A stretch of DNA of 64,000 nucleotides from Serripes groenlandicus (GCA_031761405.1 JASEVX010000001.1:28842612-28906611); one strand, 5' to 3'. Positions 10,862 through 21,476 are shown, numbered from the stretch's first letter. Made by a program: numbers and translations. The notes: a model not told the origin generated them from the letters alone.

Positions 10862-11229
10862 GCCGTCACGCGAGAAAACCAACATTAGGGTTCGCGCATT
10901 CCGTATAGTTCATTTATTTATTGGGGTTTTACGCCGCTTTCAACATTATTTCAGTTATATCACGGCGACAGTTCACTTATTCATGATCCCTTTGGTAAAC
11001 AAACCAGTACTATGCTAGAAAATGTGCCTTGCCCAAGGGTACTCCACCATGACCGTAGTGCCGCGACTGGAGATTATCAGGTGTATAGAGTAATGATTCC
11101 TGAAACAGAAATTCCACAGGAGCCGAAAAGTGTATGTCCGGGTTCGCCTGCACGGATGCTTAGGCTGAACCGGGTCGATACTTTACGCGAGTCCACACTG
11201 TTGGTTTTCTCGCGGGACGGCTCATATCT
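10862..11229. mobile_element. Family C element interrupted by a SINE
   Basis: The left end (GCCGTCACGCGAGAAAACC, to about 10907) and the right end (from about 11083, 'GTATAGAGTAATGATTCCTG', to 'TCTCGCGGGACGGCTC') match the intact copy at 24347 on both sides of the break. The ~170 bp between is a reverse SINE, so the SINE inserted into an existing family C copy. Confidence 0.8.
10911..11082 (-). mobile_element. SINE type 1, nested in family C
   Basis: Read in reverse it ends with the shared tail (from 'GTTTTACGCCGCTTTCAAC' and 'AGTTATATCACGGCG') and has the body 'GTGCCTTGCCCAAGGGTACT'. The head is short. Confidence 0.8.
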
Positions 11230-11561
11230 CGTCTAGGTATAGAGGCTTCTAATACAATCACTTTGATTTCATTCAACGAATACGATTGTTTGTACATAAC
11301 ACGATGTATGATTATAAATGGGCCTTAACTATGTCATTTTTTAAATGGAATGAAATTAAGATATGCACCTCTCCTCTTGATAAAGAAAAATCCTATACAT
11401 TTTAATGAATTCCATCAAGCGTGTGCTGAGCGTAAAGAAGAAGCGAGCATAAAAGAGTGTCCCACCATTTAACCAACCAACACACTTTCGATTGTGGAGG
11501 TAAACGCAAACTTTCCTTGATTGATAGAGATTCAGAGGCTCAGATAAGAATGCAGCTCTTT

Positions 11562-11700
11562 TACCCCACAATATCTCTCTCATTATCCAGCCAAACCCTA
11601 TGTTATGGTACTAGAAAATCACCTCACTAAGACGACTCTTTTGAGTACCAACAGCATACGGCTGTAGGGTCAAATAAGGAGTTTTACCTAGAGCTCTCGA
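11562..11700. repeat. Dispersed repeat E (AACATAGGG motif)
   Basis: Contains 'CTCTCATTATCCAGCCAAA', 'GACGACTCTTTTGAGTACC', 'ACGGCTGTAGGGTCAAATAA'. Related copies: 43358, 54290, 62573 and 63800. A family A-like right-end scrap ('CGTCTGCTGGAGATGTG') follows at about 11740. Confidence 0.5.
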
Positions 11701-11806
11701 GATATTTCCTCTTTTTTGGCTATATATGTTTTCAAAATCGTCTGCTGGAGATGTGTTGTATATGAGAAATCGATAAACGCCTTACAGGTATTTCCGAATG
11801 AAATGT

Positions 11807-13444
11807 TTAAATACTACCAGTGATTAAAAGCAATGTATTGCCCATGAAATCTATTGCGCCAAGTCCAACAGCCAGGATACCGCTATCAGGACTGTATGCT
11901 ATACATACTGGATTATGAATACCATTCTTATTGCTCAACAGTATCCCTTCCTTTACGCCATCTGACCGAATTTTGTGTATATTGTTAGATTCGTGTCCGC
12001 ACACTAACAGCGTACCATCAATATTCAAATGTATTCCCGTGGGTATCTTCAGGTTAACTTCGTCTTTATACTCGAATATCGGGGTACCCTGCTCGCTTAG
12101 GCATGTTAAGACACCGGTGAGTTCGTCGGCCACGAAAATCTTTTTCCCATCTTTGCTGACCTTGACACAATTAGGGTTTTTAAACATATAACTTGGGCCT
12201 CCAAACCAGCGTGTAACTCCAAGCTGTCTCTTCTTTACACCATCCATGTCTAGTACTCGTACCTCGCCGTTACCAGGGTTATCATGACAGGTCACGTATA
12301 TCTCGTCACCATACACGTCGACACCTGTACAGATTCTATCCAGTTTTATTGTTTTCTCTACCACCAGTTTTGGTAACACCTTCACTTTCATAATCTGCTT
12401 CTTATCGCCTTGTGTCACAATAACGTCTTTGTCACTAGTAGCTGCCACTTGCAGTGAAAAGTCCGGTAGATGTGACCTGATATTAAGATCTTTATCAAGC
12501 AGCTTTAATCCGTCATAACCACAACCAAGTAGTATGTACCCGTCGTTGATGAATGAGCAACCATTAACAAAATGTGACCCAACATCTAGTTCTTGTGTTT
12601 GGAATAAAGGTTCCTTCTCGATGGCAACTGTTCCGATGGACTGCAGTTCTTTCAGTATATCAGTCAAAACATCATTGGCCTTAAATTGTATGCTGAACAG
12701 GTACATTTCATGTCTAACATTAGTCAGTGTGCGCTCATAATTACGCCTGGTTGCGCATGCTTTGGTCATACTTATAAACATGGCGTTAACGTCGCCCGAC
12801 TCATGACAATTTGTCATCGAGTTGATACCGGCTTGGATCTCAGACAAGGCATCGTCAACAATCGTCATGTGGTTCTCAATCTCTGTTGTTATAGACCTTT
12901 CGATATCAGCAAGCTCGTCACGCAAATCCTTTTCTAATTTATCGAAAGTTTTATTGATCTTCTCACGTTTAAGCCGAATGTATTTTATAGAGTTCTGGAT
13001 TTGTGTCTTAACTTCATCTCTGTCACCCATTCGCTTTTCCTTCAGGTTATCATACGACGTATTTAAGTCTACCAAGTATTTTTTGGTTTCATTGAAATTG
13101 GTTCCTTTCTTCATCTGGATAGCACAGCTACTTACCTCCGTTGTTTTACAATTCCTATGGCTAATAATTTTACATTTTGCACATAAGACTTCCTTATCGC
13201 TTTCACAATATTGGCTAAGTTCCATTGTTTTGTGTTGTTTGCAAAGCATGATGGGTAAAGTTGATTTGCCACAGTCGTCACTAGAGATGGATAAAGTTGA
13301 TTTGCTACATTCGTCACTAGAGATGGGTAAAGTTGATTTGCTACAGTCGTCACTAGAGATGGATAACGTTGATTTGCTACAGTCGTCACTAGAGATGGAT
13401 AGAGCATCTGATCCATGATCAACAGAATAGGCTCCAGACGCCAT
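11807..13444 (-). CDS. TRIM-like B-box / beta-propeller protein without RING
   Basis: 545 residues from the ATG at 13444-13442. I chose this start because the sequence just upstream on the coding strand (TTTATATTATAG|AACG then ATGG) is a good splice acceptor, so the 15 residues open upstream are probably intron. Residues 16-65 are four and a bit copies of a 12-residue Ser/Asp/Cys/Lys repeat (ISSDDCSKSTLS type) where a RING would be. Residues 68-99 form a B-box 2 pattern: C-x2-H, C-x2-D, C-x2-C, H-x2-C. Residues ~110-275 look like a charged coiled coil. Residues ~310-545 have weak blade-like repeats (for example 'PNCVKVSKDGKKIFVAD') as in NHL/six-blade propellers. Bivalves have large families of such proteins, often linked to innate immunity; that role is inference. 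With no RING, E3 ligase activity is not supported. Confidence 0.88.
   Translation of the reverse strand: MASGAYSVDHGSDALSISSDDCSKSTLSISSDDCSKSTLPISSDECSKSTLSISSDDCGKSTLPIMLCKQHKTMELSQYCESDKEVLCAKCKIISHRNCKTTEVSSCAIQMKKGTNFNETKKYLVDLNTSYDNLKEKRMGDRDEVKTQIQNSIKYIRLKREKINKTFDKLEKDLRDELADIERSITTEIENHMTIVDDALSEIQAGINSMTNCHESGDVNAMFISMTKACATRRNYERTLTNVRHEMYLFSIQFKANDVLTDILKELQSIGTVAIEKEPLFQTQELDVGSHFVNGCSFINDGYILLGCGYDGLKLLDKDLNIRSHLPDFSLQVAATSDKDVIVTQGDKKQIMKVKVLPKLVVEKTIKLDRICTGVDVYGDEIYVTCHDNPGNGEVRVLDMDGVKKRQLGVTRWFGGPSYMFKNPNCVKVSKDGKKIFVADELTGVLTCLSEQGTPIFEYKDEVNLKIPTGIHLNIDGTLLVCGHESNNIHKIRSDGVKEGILLSNKNGIHNPVCIAYSPDSGILAVGLGAIDFMGNTLLLITGSI
13250..13399 (-). repeat. In-frame 36-bp repeat inside the TRIM-like gene
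   Basis: About four units, each 36 bp (12 codons), with the shared core 'CAGTCGTCACTAGAGATGG' on the + strand. They differ by only a few bases, so the expansion is recent. Length is a multiple of three, so the reading frame is kept. Confidence 0.9.
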
Positions 13445-13489
13445 CGTTCTATAATATAAATAAGATAAACCGTTGTTAGAACTACACAT

Positions 13490-14352
13490 GTTATGTTATG
13501 TATCTTGTATTTGTCAGTTAGATTGTTATACTTAATTCGTATTTCTCTTACAGGTAACACCACTGTCGTACTTGCTTAATCACTCGCACACTTGCCTTTT
13601 TTTTTTCATTGCTTGCTTGATTACTGACTTACTAACTTCCTTACTATATTGCCTACCGTCCCCCATTGCTGGCTTGCTTACAAACATATACTACCTACCT
13701 GATGTCGACGTTATACTACCTACTTAACTAAATGCCGACGTTTAGCTGTCGTTCTTAGTTTGCTGTGTTTGCTTGCTTACGTACTTATTTTATAGCTTCT
13801 CAATGTGTTTTTTCCTTGCCTGCTTGTTTCATTGTTTGACCCCTCTTTCCTAACCTACGTAAAACATACTAACGTGCGTGGTTGCTTCCTCCCATACTTT
13901 CTTATTAACGCGTATTTTCCTTCCTAACTCGAGTCCTTCTGCCTTCCCTTTTTAACTTAGTTATTTATTTAAATCATAAACCTTCCGTCTTATTTACAAA
14001 TTAACTCACTCACTCGCTTACATACTCACTAACTCATTTATTTCATGCAAGCAAACTATGTAACACAATATTGAAGTACATTTCCGCTAAGGTCTACCAC
14101 AATCTACGTTAAAGTCGTGTCTATAAACAGACTAATTGAATATTACCCAAATATCAAGACAATAAATATATTATCACACGGAATATTAAAGTTCACATTT
14201 CAAAATCAAGTGGCGGAAACTCGATTTATGATTTGTTACGGCGAAGAAATACTACGACCCTTTACATACCCAGTTAACCGTTGTAATAGGTAAAGTCATA
14301 TAGAGACGTAAAACATTACACATATAATGTACACTGACTTGTGTTCCATAGT
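13490..14352. repeat. Degenerate pyrimidine-rich CTTA/CTTGC tract and flank
   Basis: About 13565-14050 is a loose run of CTTGCTTG, ACTTACTAAC and ACTCACTCGC words, a decayed tetranucleotide repeat. It would lie in the promoter or first intron of the TRIM-like gene. No exon seen. Confidence 0.6.
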
Positions 14353-15042
14353 GTAACGTGCAGGGCTAAAGACGCAGAAGATCCCTTCAGCGAAAAGTAT
14401 ACTCAACCCTGAAGGGGTCCACTTGCCTTTTATGTGTAACCCTAAACCCCATCACCCCGAAACGGTGATGTAAATTTGCATATAAAATGCAACGTATACC
14501 GAACGTTTTCGTTACACTACTTCCCACTCCGAGGCCTGGGAAAACCATGGGTAAGGCAACTCCGGTATGGCAGTTGTCTTCATCCCACCGCTGCCACCAA
14601 ATGTAACGTGCAGGGCTAAAGACGCAGAAGATCCCTTCAGCGCGAAAAGTATACTCAACCCTGAAAGGGTCCACTTGTCTTATATATCTAACCCTAAACT
14701 CCATCACTTCGAGACGGTGATGCTAATTTGCATATCAAATGCAACGTATACCGAACGTTTTCGTTACAATACTTCCCACTCCGAGAAGACTCGTCCCGAG
14801 TCTTGGCCTGGGAAACCCATGGGTAAGGCAACTCCGGTATGGCAGTTGTCTTCATCCAACATCTGTCACCAAATGTAACGTGCAGGGCTAAAGACGCAGA
14901 AGATCCCTTCAGCGAAAAGTATACTCAACCCTGAAGGGGTCCAATTGCCTTTTATGTGTAACCCTAAACCCCATCACCCCGAAACGGTGATGTAAATTTG
15001 CATATCAAATGCAACGTATACCGAACGTTTTCGTTACAATAG
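14353..15042. repeat. Tandem repeat, ~250-272 bp unit, 2.7 copies
   Basis: Units start with GTAACGTGCAGGGCTAAAGA at 14353, 14603 and 14875. They share 'CAACCCTGAAGGGGTCCA', 'AATTTGCATATAAAATGCAA' and 'TATACCGAACGTTTTCGTTA'. The second unit carries an extra ~22 bp containing the hairpin AAGACTCGTCCCGAGTCTT. No match recognised. Confidence 0.9.
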
Positions 15043-15113
15043 TAAACACAACGTAAACACGTTTTGTCTATGGAGCGGAACGAAACCTACCTGTATTATG
15101 CATGTACTCCCGT

Positions 15114-15339
15114 CAAACAGGTTTGGTTTACCGACTAATGCACGGATTATCGACGAAACCTATATAGGTTTCGCAAAACAGGTTTTGGGTTTGGTGACTA
15201 TGGAACACAGGGCTGTTTTATGAATGGACAAACAGGTAGAACATGTTTGGTTAACCGACTAAGGAACAGTATATCGACAAAACCTATATAGGTTTCGCAA
15301 AACAGGTTTTGAGTTGTGTGACTATGGAACACAGGGCTG
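15114..15339. repeat. Tandem repeat, ~124 bp unit, two copies, with palindrome
   Basis: Two units ending 'GACTATGGAACACAGGGCTG' (at 15214 and 15338). The first contains the perfect 20-bp palindrome CGAAACCTATATAGGTTTCG, followed in both by 'CAAAACAGGTTTTG'. The second copy of the palindrome has one changed outer base. Confidence 0.85.
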
Positions 15340-15596
15340 AACTCTCTGATTGAATCAGGTAGTTTACAAGATTAAGGGAATGCATCTACAGCAAATAGAG
15401 CGTTGAAGTCAGTATAATCTTTAGTATATTAACTTACACATTTACATATTCACTTTGTTGGTTTATGAGAAAACCCTCGCTGTCTTTATCATGATGTTTC
15501 ATAAGTAGACTATTTGATCATTGAACTGCGATTGCTGGCTATGAATCCAGCATCCAGGGGTTGTGGTTTCGAACCCCGGCTATGCGATTCGTGGTG

Positions 15597-15810
15597 TTAA
15601 ACTCTTTCAGCGCCAAAGGCAATATTGAGCCTTTTGCAAACAATACAGATTCAGGTGAGTCAGCTCGTAACGAGCTATCTCACCTGAAATTTGCATTGTT
15701 TGGCTGTGAGTTGGAAAAATATTCCACAAATCCTATAACATGAAAATAAAGTCGTCCGAGTATGAACATGGAAGAGTCTACTTTAAACAATTCGGCGCTG
15801 AAAGTGTTAA
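15597..15810 (+). mobile_element. Family B TTAA element (copy 3)
   Basis: TTAAACTCTTTCAGCGCC on the left, GGCGCTGAAAGTGTTAA on the right. The central hairpin is present but one arm has changes ('GAGCTATCTCACCTGAAATT'). A tRNA-like patch with 'GGTTTCGAACCCCGGC' lies just upstream at 15533-15590. Confidence 0.87.
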
Positions 15811-15862
15811 ACATCAATCAATCAATCTCGTGCGGAGTCGGTAAAGGTTGTTGGTTTACATT

Positions 15863-16082
15863 TTTAAACGCTTCCCCACATACAATAAATTTAGCAGCAG
15901 ACGTCTTTGAAATAAACTGGGCAAAACTATGGAAAACTTCAATACATGAAAGTCTAATTACTGACTTAAAAACATTATGTTAAAAGGAGATGATTCTCAT
16001 TTCTTCTTTTACCACAATGTTTCTAAAACATATGGCTGCTGCAGATGCGTCAACATGCGCATGTAAGTGGTAAAGGGTTAAC
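15863..16082. mobile_element. Family A TTAA element, old copy
   Basis: Left part 'CCCCACATACAATAAATTTA' with 'GCAGCAGACGTCTTTG', right part 'GGCTGCTGCAGATGCGTC' and the terminus 'GTGGTAAAGGGTTAA'. Confidence 0.65.
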
Positions 16083-16173
16083 ATAAATAATAATAAACCG
16101 TTTTGACAGTCAATATCCACTAGATCAATATGTATACATGTTTCATGTACTACATTTTTCCGATATGCTAATG

Positions 16174-16403
16174 TTAACCTTTTCCCTCGTATGGACGTTT
16201 TCTTTCGCCTCAGCAGCAGACGGTTGTTTAAAAACATGTTGACAAAAGAAGAAATTGCTTCAAACGAGCAATTTCTCCTTTTGCCACAATGGTTTCAAAT
16301 ATATTTCATAGTAAAAACTCTCATTTATTGACATTCTTTATGTTTCTGTAAATAAGTTTTTAAAGTCGTCTGCTGCAAATTTATTGTATTGGGAAAGGGT
16401 TAA
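16174..16403 (+). mobile_element. Family A TTAA element, near full length
   Basis: 230 bp between TTAA borders. Ends CCTTTTCCCTCGTATGGACG and 'TTGGGAAAGGG'. The central palindrome is AAATTGCTTCAAACGAGCAA. The right half is more diverged than the left. Confidence 0.82.
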
Positions 16404-17045
16404 AATTCAACCCCTGTTATGACTGACAAGACTTCATCTGTTTAGTTGTTTGACGGATAAAGAACGTATTATAACATTAATTTACAAATGATACATGTAT
16501 ACCTTCAGCACATGCCGTAATTAGTGTTTAAGTTTTGATAGTACTTACCCGATATAATTTAGAAAATATCCAGTAATTTGGATCACCTGTCAGAGTAACT
16601 AATGTCTACCCGGATGTTCATCTAACCATGTCATGACTTCACGAACGATAACTTGATTATATTACGTTTACCTTGAAACTAGTATCTCCCTTTCAAGAAC
16701 CGGTTTGAATCGCGCCATGACAAGACGAAGCAGGCTCTGGAGAATCCAAATCAGTCTCGGTCACCGAACAGTATAATAAAGATCTTGAAAAGCTTTTTTA
16801 GTTTAAGGGGATATTTCATATTTTAATATACTTAATTTACTTCCTAAGCGTCAATGTTGTGGGTACCCGCAACATAGGTTTGAAATCGAAATAAGATATA
16901 TATTGTGGAGAAGAGAGCAGTTTATTCTATGTTATCTAGGTCTTTCGTCTTCATCATATTTTACTAAGCAATTCAGGCCAAACAATCAGATTCTGAAGAA
17001 TAAAAATGACTGCAATAAAATGGTTCTATTATGCACATGACAGCC
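16404..17045. other. No gene seen
   Basis: Unassigned AT-rich sequence; no exon with good splice signals found. Confidence 0.35.
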
Positions 17046-17215
17046 AACAACGCCTCGTTCGTGCAATGGTAAGACCGACAGCCTTGGGGTGCTTGATTCC
17101 CGAGGGGGTCATACTTCAGGAAATGTAGCAGTGACGTTAAACCTTTGGGCAGAGTGTTGCAAGGATAGAATTACGACTGGTGCACTGGTGCGAGGATAAA
17201 CTTGCCGACAGTCAA
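17046..17215 (+). mobile_element. SINE type 1', diverged
   Basis: Head-like 'GTTCGTGCAATGGTAAGACC' and 'GCTTGATTCCCGAGG', body-like 'ATTACGACTGGTGCACTGG'. The shared tail is lost. Confidence 0.55.
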
Positions 17216-17885
17216 GGGTCCAATTTAACTAACCTTACTTAGCGCTATTGTATACTTAAATAAGTCATCATTCTTGTTTCCCTAATACAAAATGCAAGTA
17301 TATTTCATTTTGTAACACGTATTATTATAGTCAGCAAGGTAACTATTTATGTCATCTTAGTCATTTATTTAAACACCTTCCACCATTCACATTTTACAAC
17401 ATATTAGGGAAACAAAAATGATGGTATATGCTTTTAAATATTTAAGTATTACTTAACGCAAAGTTGGACCCTTGTTATTAACTTACTTGAAAACGCCTAT
17501 AACCGGATAACTGTTGAAGGGAGCGGATCGAATTGTTGCGGAAGTACATGTATATAAGCCAAATATTTGAGGCTGCTCTGACTAGTCAAGAAACTGATCA
17601 AAATTGCACATTCATACTCTGTGATGTAAATGTACACTGTACATGTATGCCAGAGTTTTCTTTTTTTTTAATGGTTCTTTGATTTATTGGCGAACAGTGA
17701 ATATACCCAGATATGGTTATGCGAAGACATTGGGTGATTTTGGTCTATACTAGCCAATTATGTGTTGTGGTTGTATTCCTGTAGCTCTGCTTATAAACAT
17801 ATTATTTCGAGTGCTGGTTCTAGAAACAAAGGTCGACCGGTCAAACGGTCAGTCGGTCAGTTAATATAACCATCTATTCCTTTTA
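17216..17885. other. No gene seen
   Basis: Unassigned. Two similar AT-rich stretches near 17245-17290 and 17395-17465 look like inverted copies ('CATCATTCTTGTTTCCCTAA' against 'TTAGGGAAACAAAAATGATG'), suggesting a small palindromic element. Confidence 0.4.
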
Positions 17886-18072
17886 TTGCGATTTTAATGG
17901 CATTTTCAACGTTATTTCAGTTTTATCACGGCAACATTTTACTTATTGATGAGCCCTGGGTTAACAAACCAGAACGAGGTTAGGAACAGTGCCTTGCCCA
18001 AAGGCGTTCCACCATGACCTGACCGCCCGGTTTCGAAAACCCCGACGCTAACCACTCGAACACGACGGATTC
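17886..18072 (-). mobile_element. SINE type 1, near full length
   Basis: Reverse orientation: head 'GGAATCCGTCGTGTTCGAGT', body with 'CTTTGGGCAAGGCACTGTTC', tail 'GCCGTGATAAAACTGAAATA'. Confidence 0.8.
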
Positions 18073-18079
18073 CTTCACC

Positions 18080-18355
18080 AGTCATTAGTCCGGGGCATGT
18101 GAGTTCGAACCAAGGTTCGGCCAACATCCTACCAAACGCTGGACAATTACCAATGCGACACGTGTGATAGGTATTCCACCAATGGGTTAATGGTCTACAT
18201 TGTATGTGGACAAGCAGCCAGTCGCTGACAAAGACTGTTGTTTGGCTAACTGGTGTAATAAGGCGAGGAAACACATGGGCAGGTGAACTGGCCGCCGTGT
18301 ATTTACTGAAAATGTGTTGAAAAAGGCGTAAAACCCCAGTTAACTAATCAATCAC
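18080..18355 (+). mobile_element. SINE type 2, diverged
   Basis: B-box-like 'GTGAGTTCGAACC', body 'CACCAATGGGTTAATGGTCT', tail 'GTTGAAAAAGGCGTAAAACC'. It sits head-to-head with the type 1 copy on the left. A 39-bp direct duplication ('GAGATCGTCTGCCTCGGTG') follows at about 18450-18510. Confidence 0.7.
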
Positions 18356-18787
18356 CAGTGAGTAGGTCAACCGTGTCGTCAAGCTGCTCTATGGTTTTAT
18401 CTGTAAGAATATTAGAAAACATGGCTCTGTCAGTCGTATTATAAAAGACTGCCTCGGTGTTGAAGTGGGAGATCGTCTGCCTCGGTGTTGAAGTGGGAGA
18501 TCGTCTGCCTCGGGTGCGGGAGGTTTCGGGTTCGATCTCTAGATAATCTAGTCCAGGCCCCGAAACTATAAAACTTTTAAAACGTTCTCCATGCTCAGAA
18601 ATGAACTCCATGCTCCAAATAAGGCTTCTGATTGGTCAATTTGGAGAACGAATGTGCTTCTGACCAATCAGATTCTTGAGCACAAATGCTGAGTACAGAT
18701 TAAACTTTTATAGTTTTGAAGCCAGGTTCAATATGAAGAAATTTACTCTACCGTAATCTGAACCAAATATTTTTAAATAAGTACAAA

Positions 18788-18952
18788 CATACACATACAT
18801 CAAATCTGCAGCAGACGTCTTTGGTAAATATCTAGGCAAACACATAGAATATATCTATAAATGAAGGTATAATTACTGTACAAAAAATAGTCACACTATT
18901 TTCTTCGTCTGCTGCTAAGGTGTCAGAATGCGTCTTTATTGGTAAGGGTTAA
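18788..18952. mobile_element. Family A TTAA element, old shortened copy
   Basis: 'CATACATCAAATCTGCAGCA' and 'GACGTCTTTGG' on the left, 'CGTCTGCTGCTAAGGTGTC' and 'GGTAAGGGTTAA' on the right; the central palindrome is lost. Confidence 0.6.
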
Positions 18953-19229
18953 GAGCAGCGGGTCTCTATTATCATACATCCGATTTGCAGTTGATAACAT
19001 TGACATCTGTGGTTCTCCACAAAGTGAACATTGACTTTCCCTGACTTGTTCTTACAGGTAACCTTCATTTTTACAACATTGGGCCTAGCTGTATAAGCTC
19101 ATACTCCAGAAAATAAAATGTTTAGAAGCCAGGTAAAAACAGTGTTATGTGCCTTCTTAAAGTTTAAACCGTATATAATTACACGGCATTTTGATTGTCT
19201 GTCTCATTCTAATTTCTAGCTTGGCACTC

Positions 19230-19835
19230 AAGAAACGAGAGCTGTCAGAAGGATAGCGCGCTCGATTTTAAGTGCTTGACAATAAAACAAAAGCTTTTGC
19301 AGTCAAAGGATGAAATAAAAATCTTTGACAGAGTTACTTTTTCTTGTTTCCAGATTTGGGTCATGATGAATAACAAGTATTCCAAGTTTCCCAGCAATAT
19401 CATAAAGGGTTAAGTCAATAATTAGATTGTACCAGATTCAATATATTTTTAACTAAAAAAGGGCCATAATTCTGACAAAAACCTTCACATTTGTATGTAC
19501 TCTTGTCTGTTGATGGAGGTCATGGTGGTGAAGAAGTATTGTAAATTGCAAAGCAATATCTCTAATGATTTTGAAACCAAGTGGGGTGGAACGAAAAACT
19601 TTACCAAATTATAATTCAAAGGGCCATAATTCTTACAAAAAACTTGACAGAGTTATGTACTCTTGTCTATTGATAGAAGTAATGATGGTGAACAATTGTT
19701 GTAAGTTAAACAGCAATATCTCTAATGGTTTTGAAAAATAAAGGTGGTACAAAAGAACTTAACCAATGCATGACGCCGACGCCGAGTTGATAAGGATAGC
19801 TTTGCATTTTCTTCGAAAAGTCGAGCTAAAAATAA
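19230..19835 (+). mobile_element. Composite tandem-repeat element (pearl/Helentron-like) I
   Basis: A head with a small inverted repeat ('AACGAGAGCTGTCAGAAGG', 'ATAGCGCGCTCG') is followed by two to three ~165 bp units ('AAGGGCCATAATTCTGACA', 'ATATCTCTAATG'). A tail, 'GACGCCGACGCCGAGTTGAT', ends TCGAGCTAAAAAT. The same terminal GAGCTAAAAAT ends the unrelated element at 57557. No ORF. The class assignment is inference. Confidence 0.7.
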
Positions 19836-20094
19836 GTAGAAACAAGTTTTTAGAAACATGTGAATTATAAATTAATTTGGTCAATGACGTGATTTATTAG
19901 CTTTTGACCTGTTGCTTTAGCCCCTGGTCATAGTAGTAAAACCATTTTTTCGGAGTTGGCAGCCTGCCAATTACTGTTAACACCAAACAACGCATTTAAG
20001 GGTGAGACTGCGCGAGAAAAATAGTTCAACAAAACTGCATTTAAAAGGTTAAGATCTTCCAACAAAAGATCATTATAATGTTGTTGGAATGAAT

Positions 20095-20318
20095 GAATGA
20101 ATGTATATTGTTTTATGGCGCATCGACAGCTAAGGTCATTTAGCGCGCATTTAAATTTGATTATTCATGTTCCCTGGGTGAACAAACCAGTACTAGGCTA
20201 GAAAATGTGCCTTGCCCAAGGGCACTCCACCATGACCAAATTGCCGCGACTGGGGATCGAACCCGGGACACCCGGTTTCGAAATCCCCGACGCTAACCAC
20301 TCGACCACAGCGGATTCC
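20095..20318 (-). mobile_element. SINE type 1 with a well-kept tRNA-like head
   Basis: Reverse strand: 'GGAATCCGCTGTGGTCGAGT', 'GGTTAGCGTCGGGG' and B-box 'GGGTTCGATCCC'. Body 'CCCTTGGGCAAGGCACATTT'. A short (GAAT)n-like run at 20088-20104 is the tail end. Confidence 0.85.
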
Positions 20319-20879
20319 TATAATGTTGTTGGAACATCAGTGAAACACTAAAAGCGTGAGTACTCCAATATAAGTTAACAAATGTTTTAGAAAATAATGC
20401 GCCGATAGGTCAAATATGGAAGCTTATTAACTATTAACATTCGAGAAGTGGAACGGATAAATGCAGAGGCGGATTAACCGGGGCGAATAAAAATTAATGG
20501 TTAACAAAGAAGTCGCGTGAAAAATGCATTGGCAGATTTAGGAAGTCAAAAGATCCGAATATCTACACAATTTCTTCAAATAGCGATCACATTTTTGGTG
20601 ACAAGTTGCGAGTTCGAAGAAAGAATTTCAACTATTTGCCTCGTGAAGTCCGACTGAATATCATCAATGGCGAAGAAAATTTTTACGGGAATGTGCCTTA
20701 TGTCTGCACATAGAGATATGGTCATCAACGTAACGTAGCCTACCTAGTATCACTTAAAACCCAGTCACAATTACCTTGCGATAGGTTTGCGAGTAGTTTG
20801 CGGCGAATTTCTAGGTATTTTTGGCCGTAATCCTTCGGGACTCCTCGCGGGCATCGAGTAACTCGGGCTTAAAACCTCA
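20319..20879. other. No gene seen
   Basis: Unassigned, somewhat richer in GC; contains 'CCCAGTCACAATTACCTTGC'. No ORF of note. Confidence 0.35.
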
Positions 20880-21320
20880 TCGTACATTAATCTGTTTCAG
20901 AATGTTTGTCTTGAAGATATGTAGGGGCCAAATTTGAAGATTTGTCATGTCTGTTCTAAAACTAGGTCACTAGGCCAAATTGAAGGTAACTCTTGTCAAC
21001 ACTGTAGAAGATTTTTTTTTTTAATATGGTCAGAATATTTATCCTAGTGATATCTAGGCCTAGTTCGAGTATGGGTCATGCCGGGTTAAATACTAGATCA
21101 CTACGCCAAATTGAATGAAACTCTTGTTAATACTCTGGAGGCCGCATTCTTTGCTTCAGCAGCTTGAAATGTTGTCAGAATGTTTGTATTGATAATATCT
21201 AGTCCATTTTCGAATATGGGTCATATCGGGTAAATTATAAAATAGGTTACTAGGCCAAATGAAGGAAAATATTGATAACACTCTGCATTTTGAATCTTTG
21301 TCAGAATAATTGTCTTAATG
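20880..21320. repeat. Diverged tandem repeat, same unit as 480-1032
   Basis: Three units with 'ACTAGGCCAAATTGAAGG' and variants near 20970, 21102 and 21250, and 'GTCAGAATGTTTGTATTGAT' between. Confidence 0.8.
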
Positions 21321-21476
21321 AGTTTTGCATTGATCAAACACTTTCTCCCAGTCAAGTACATGGTTTAGAGAATTATTTCTACTTGATGGAAATTGATTTA
21401 TCTTCGACATATTTCTCAATAAAATAAGGCAGAAACTTCAAAATATTCTGCCTAAACCTGCTGTCCAATTTTTTGC

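Noticed and set aside
12822..13418. 198-codon ORF antisense to the TRIM-like gene
   Set aside because: No motif; the opposite strand has a clear domain order, and the long ORF follows from the in-frame 36-bp repeat.
14387..14878. ORFs on both strands with internal repeats
   Set aside because: Arise from the ~250-bp tandem repeat; no recognisable domain.
20240..20318. tRNA gene (reverse strand, good A and B boxes)
   Set aside because: The sequence continues into a SINE body present many times; acceptor stem pairing is not convincing. Same for 32940-33022 and 29516-29575.
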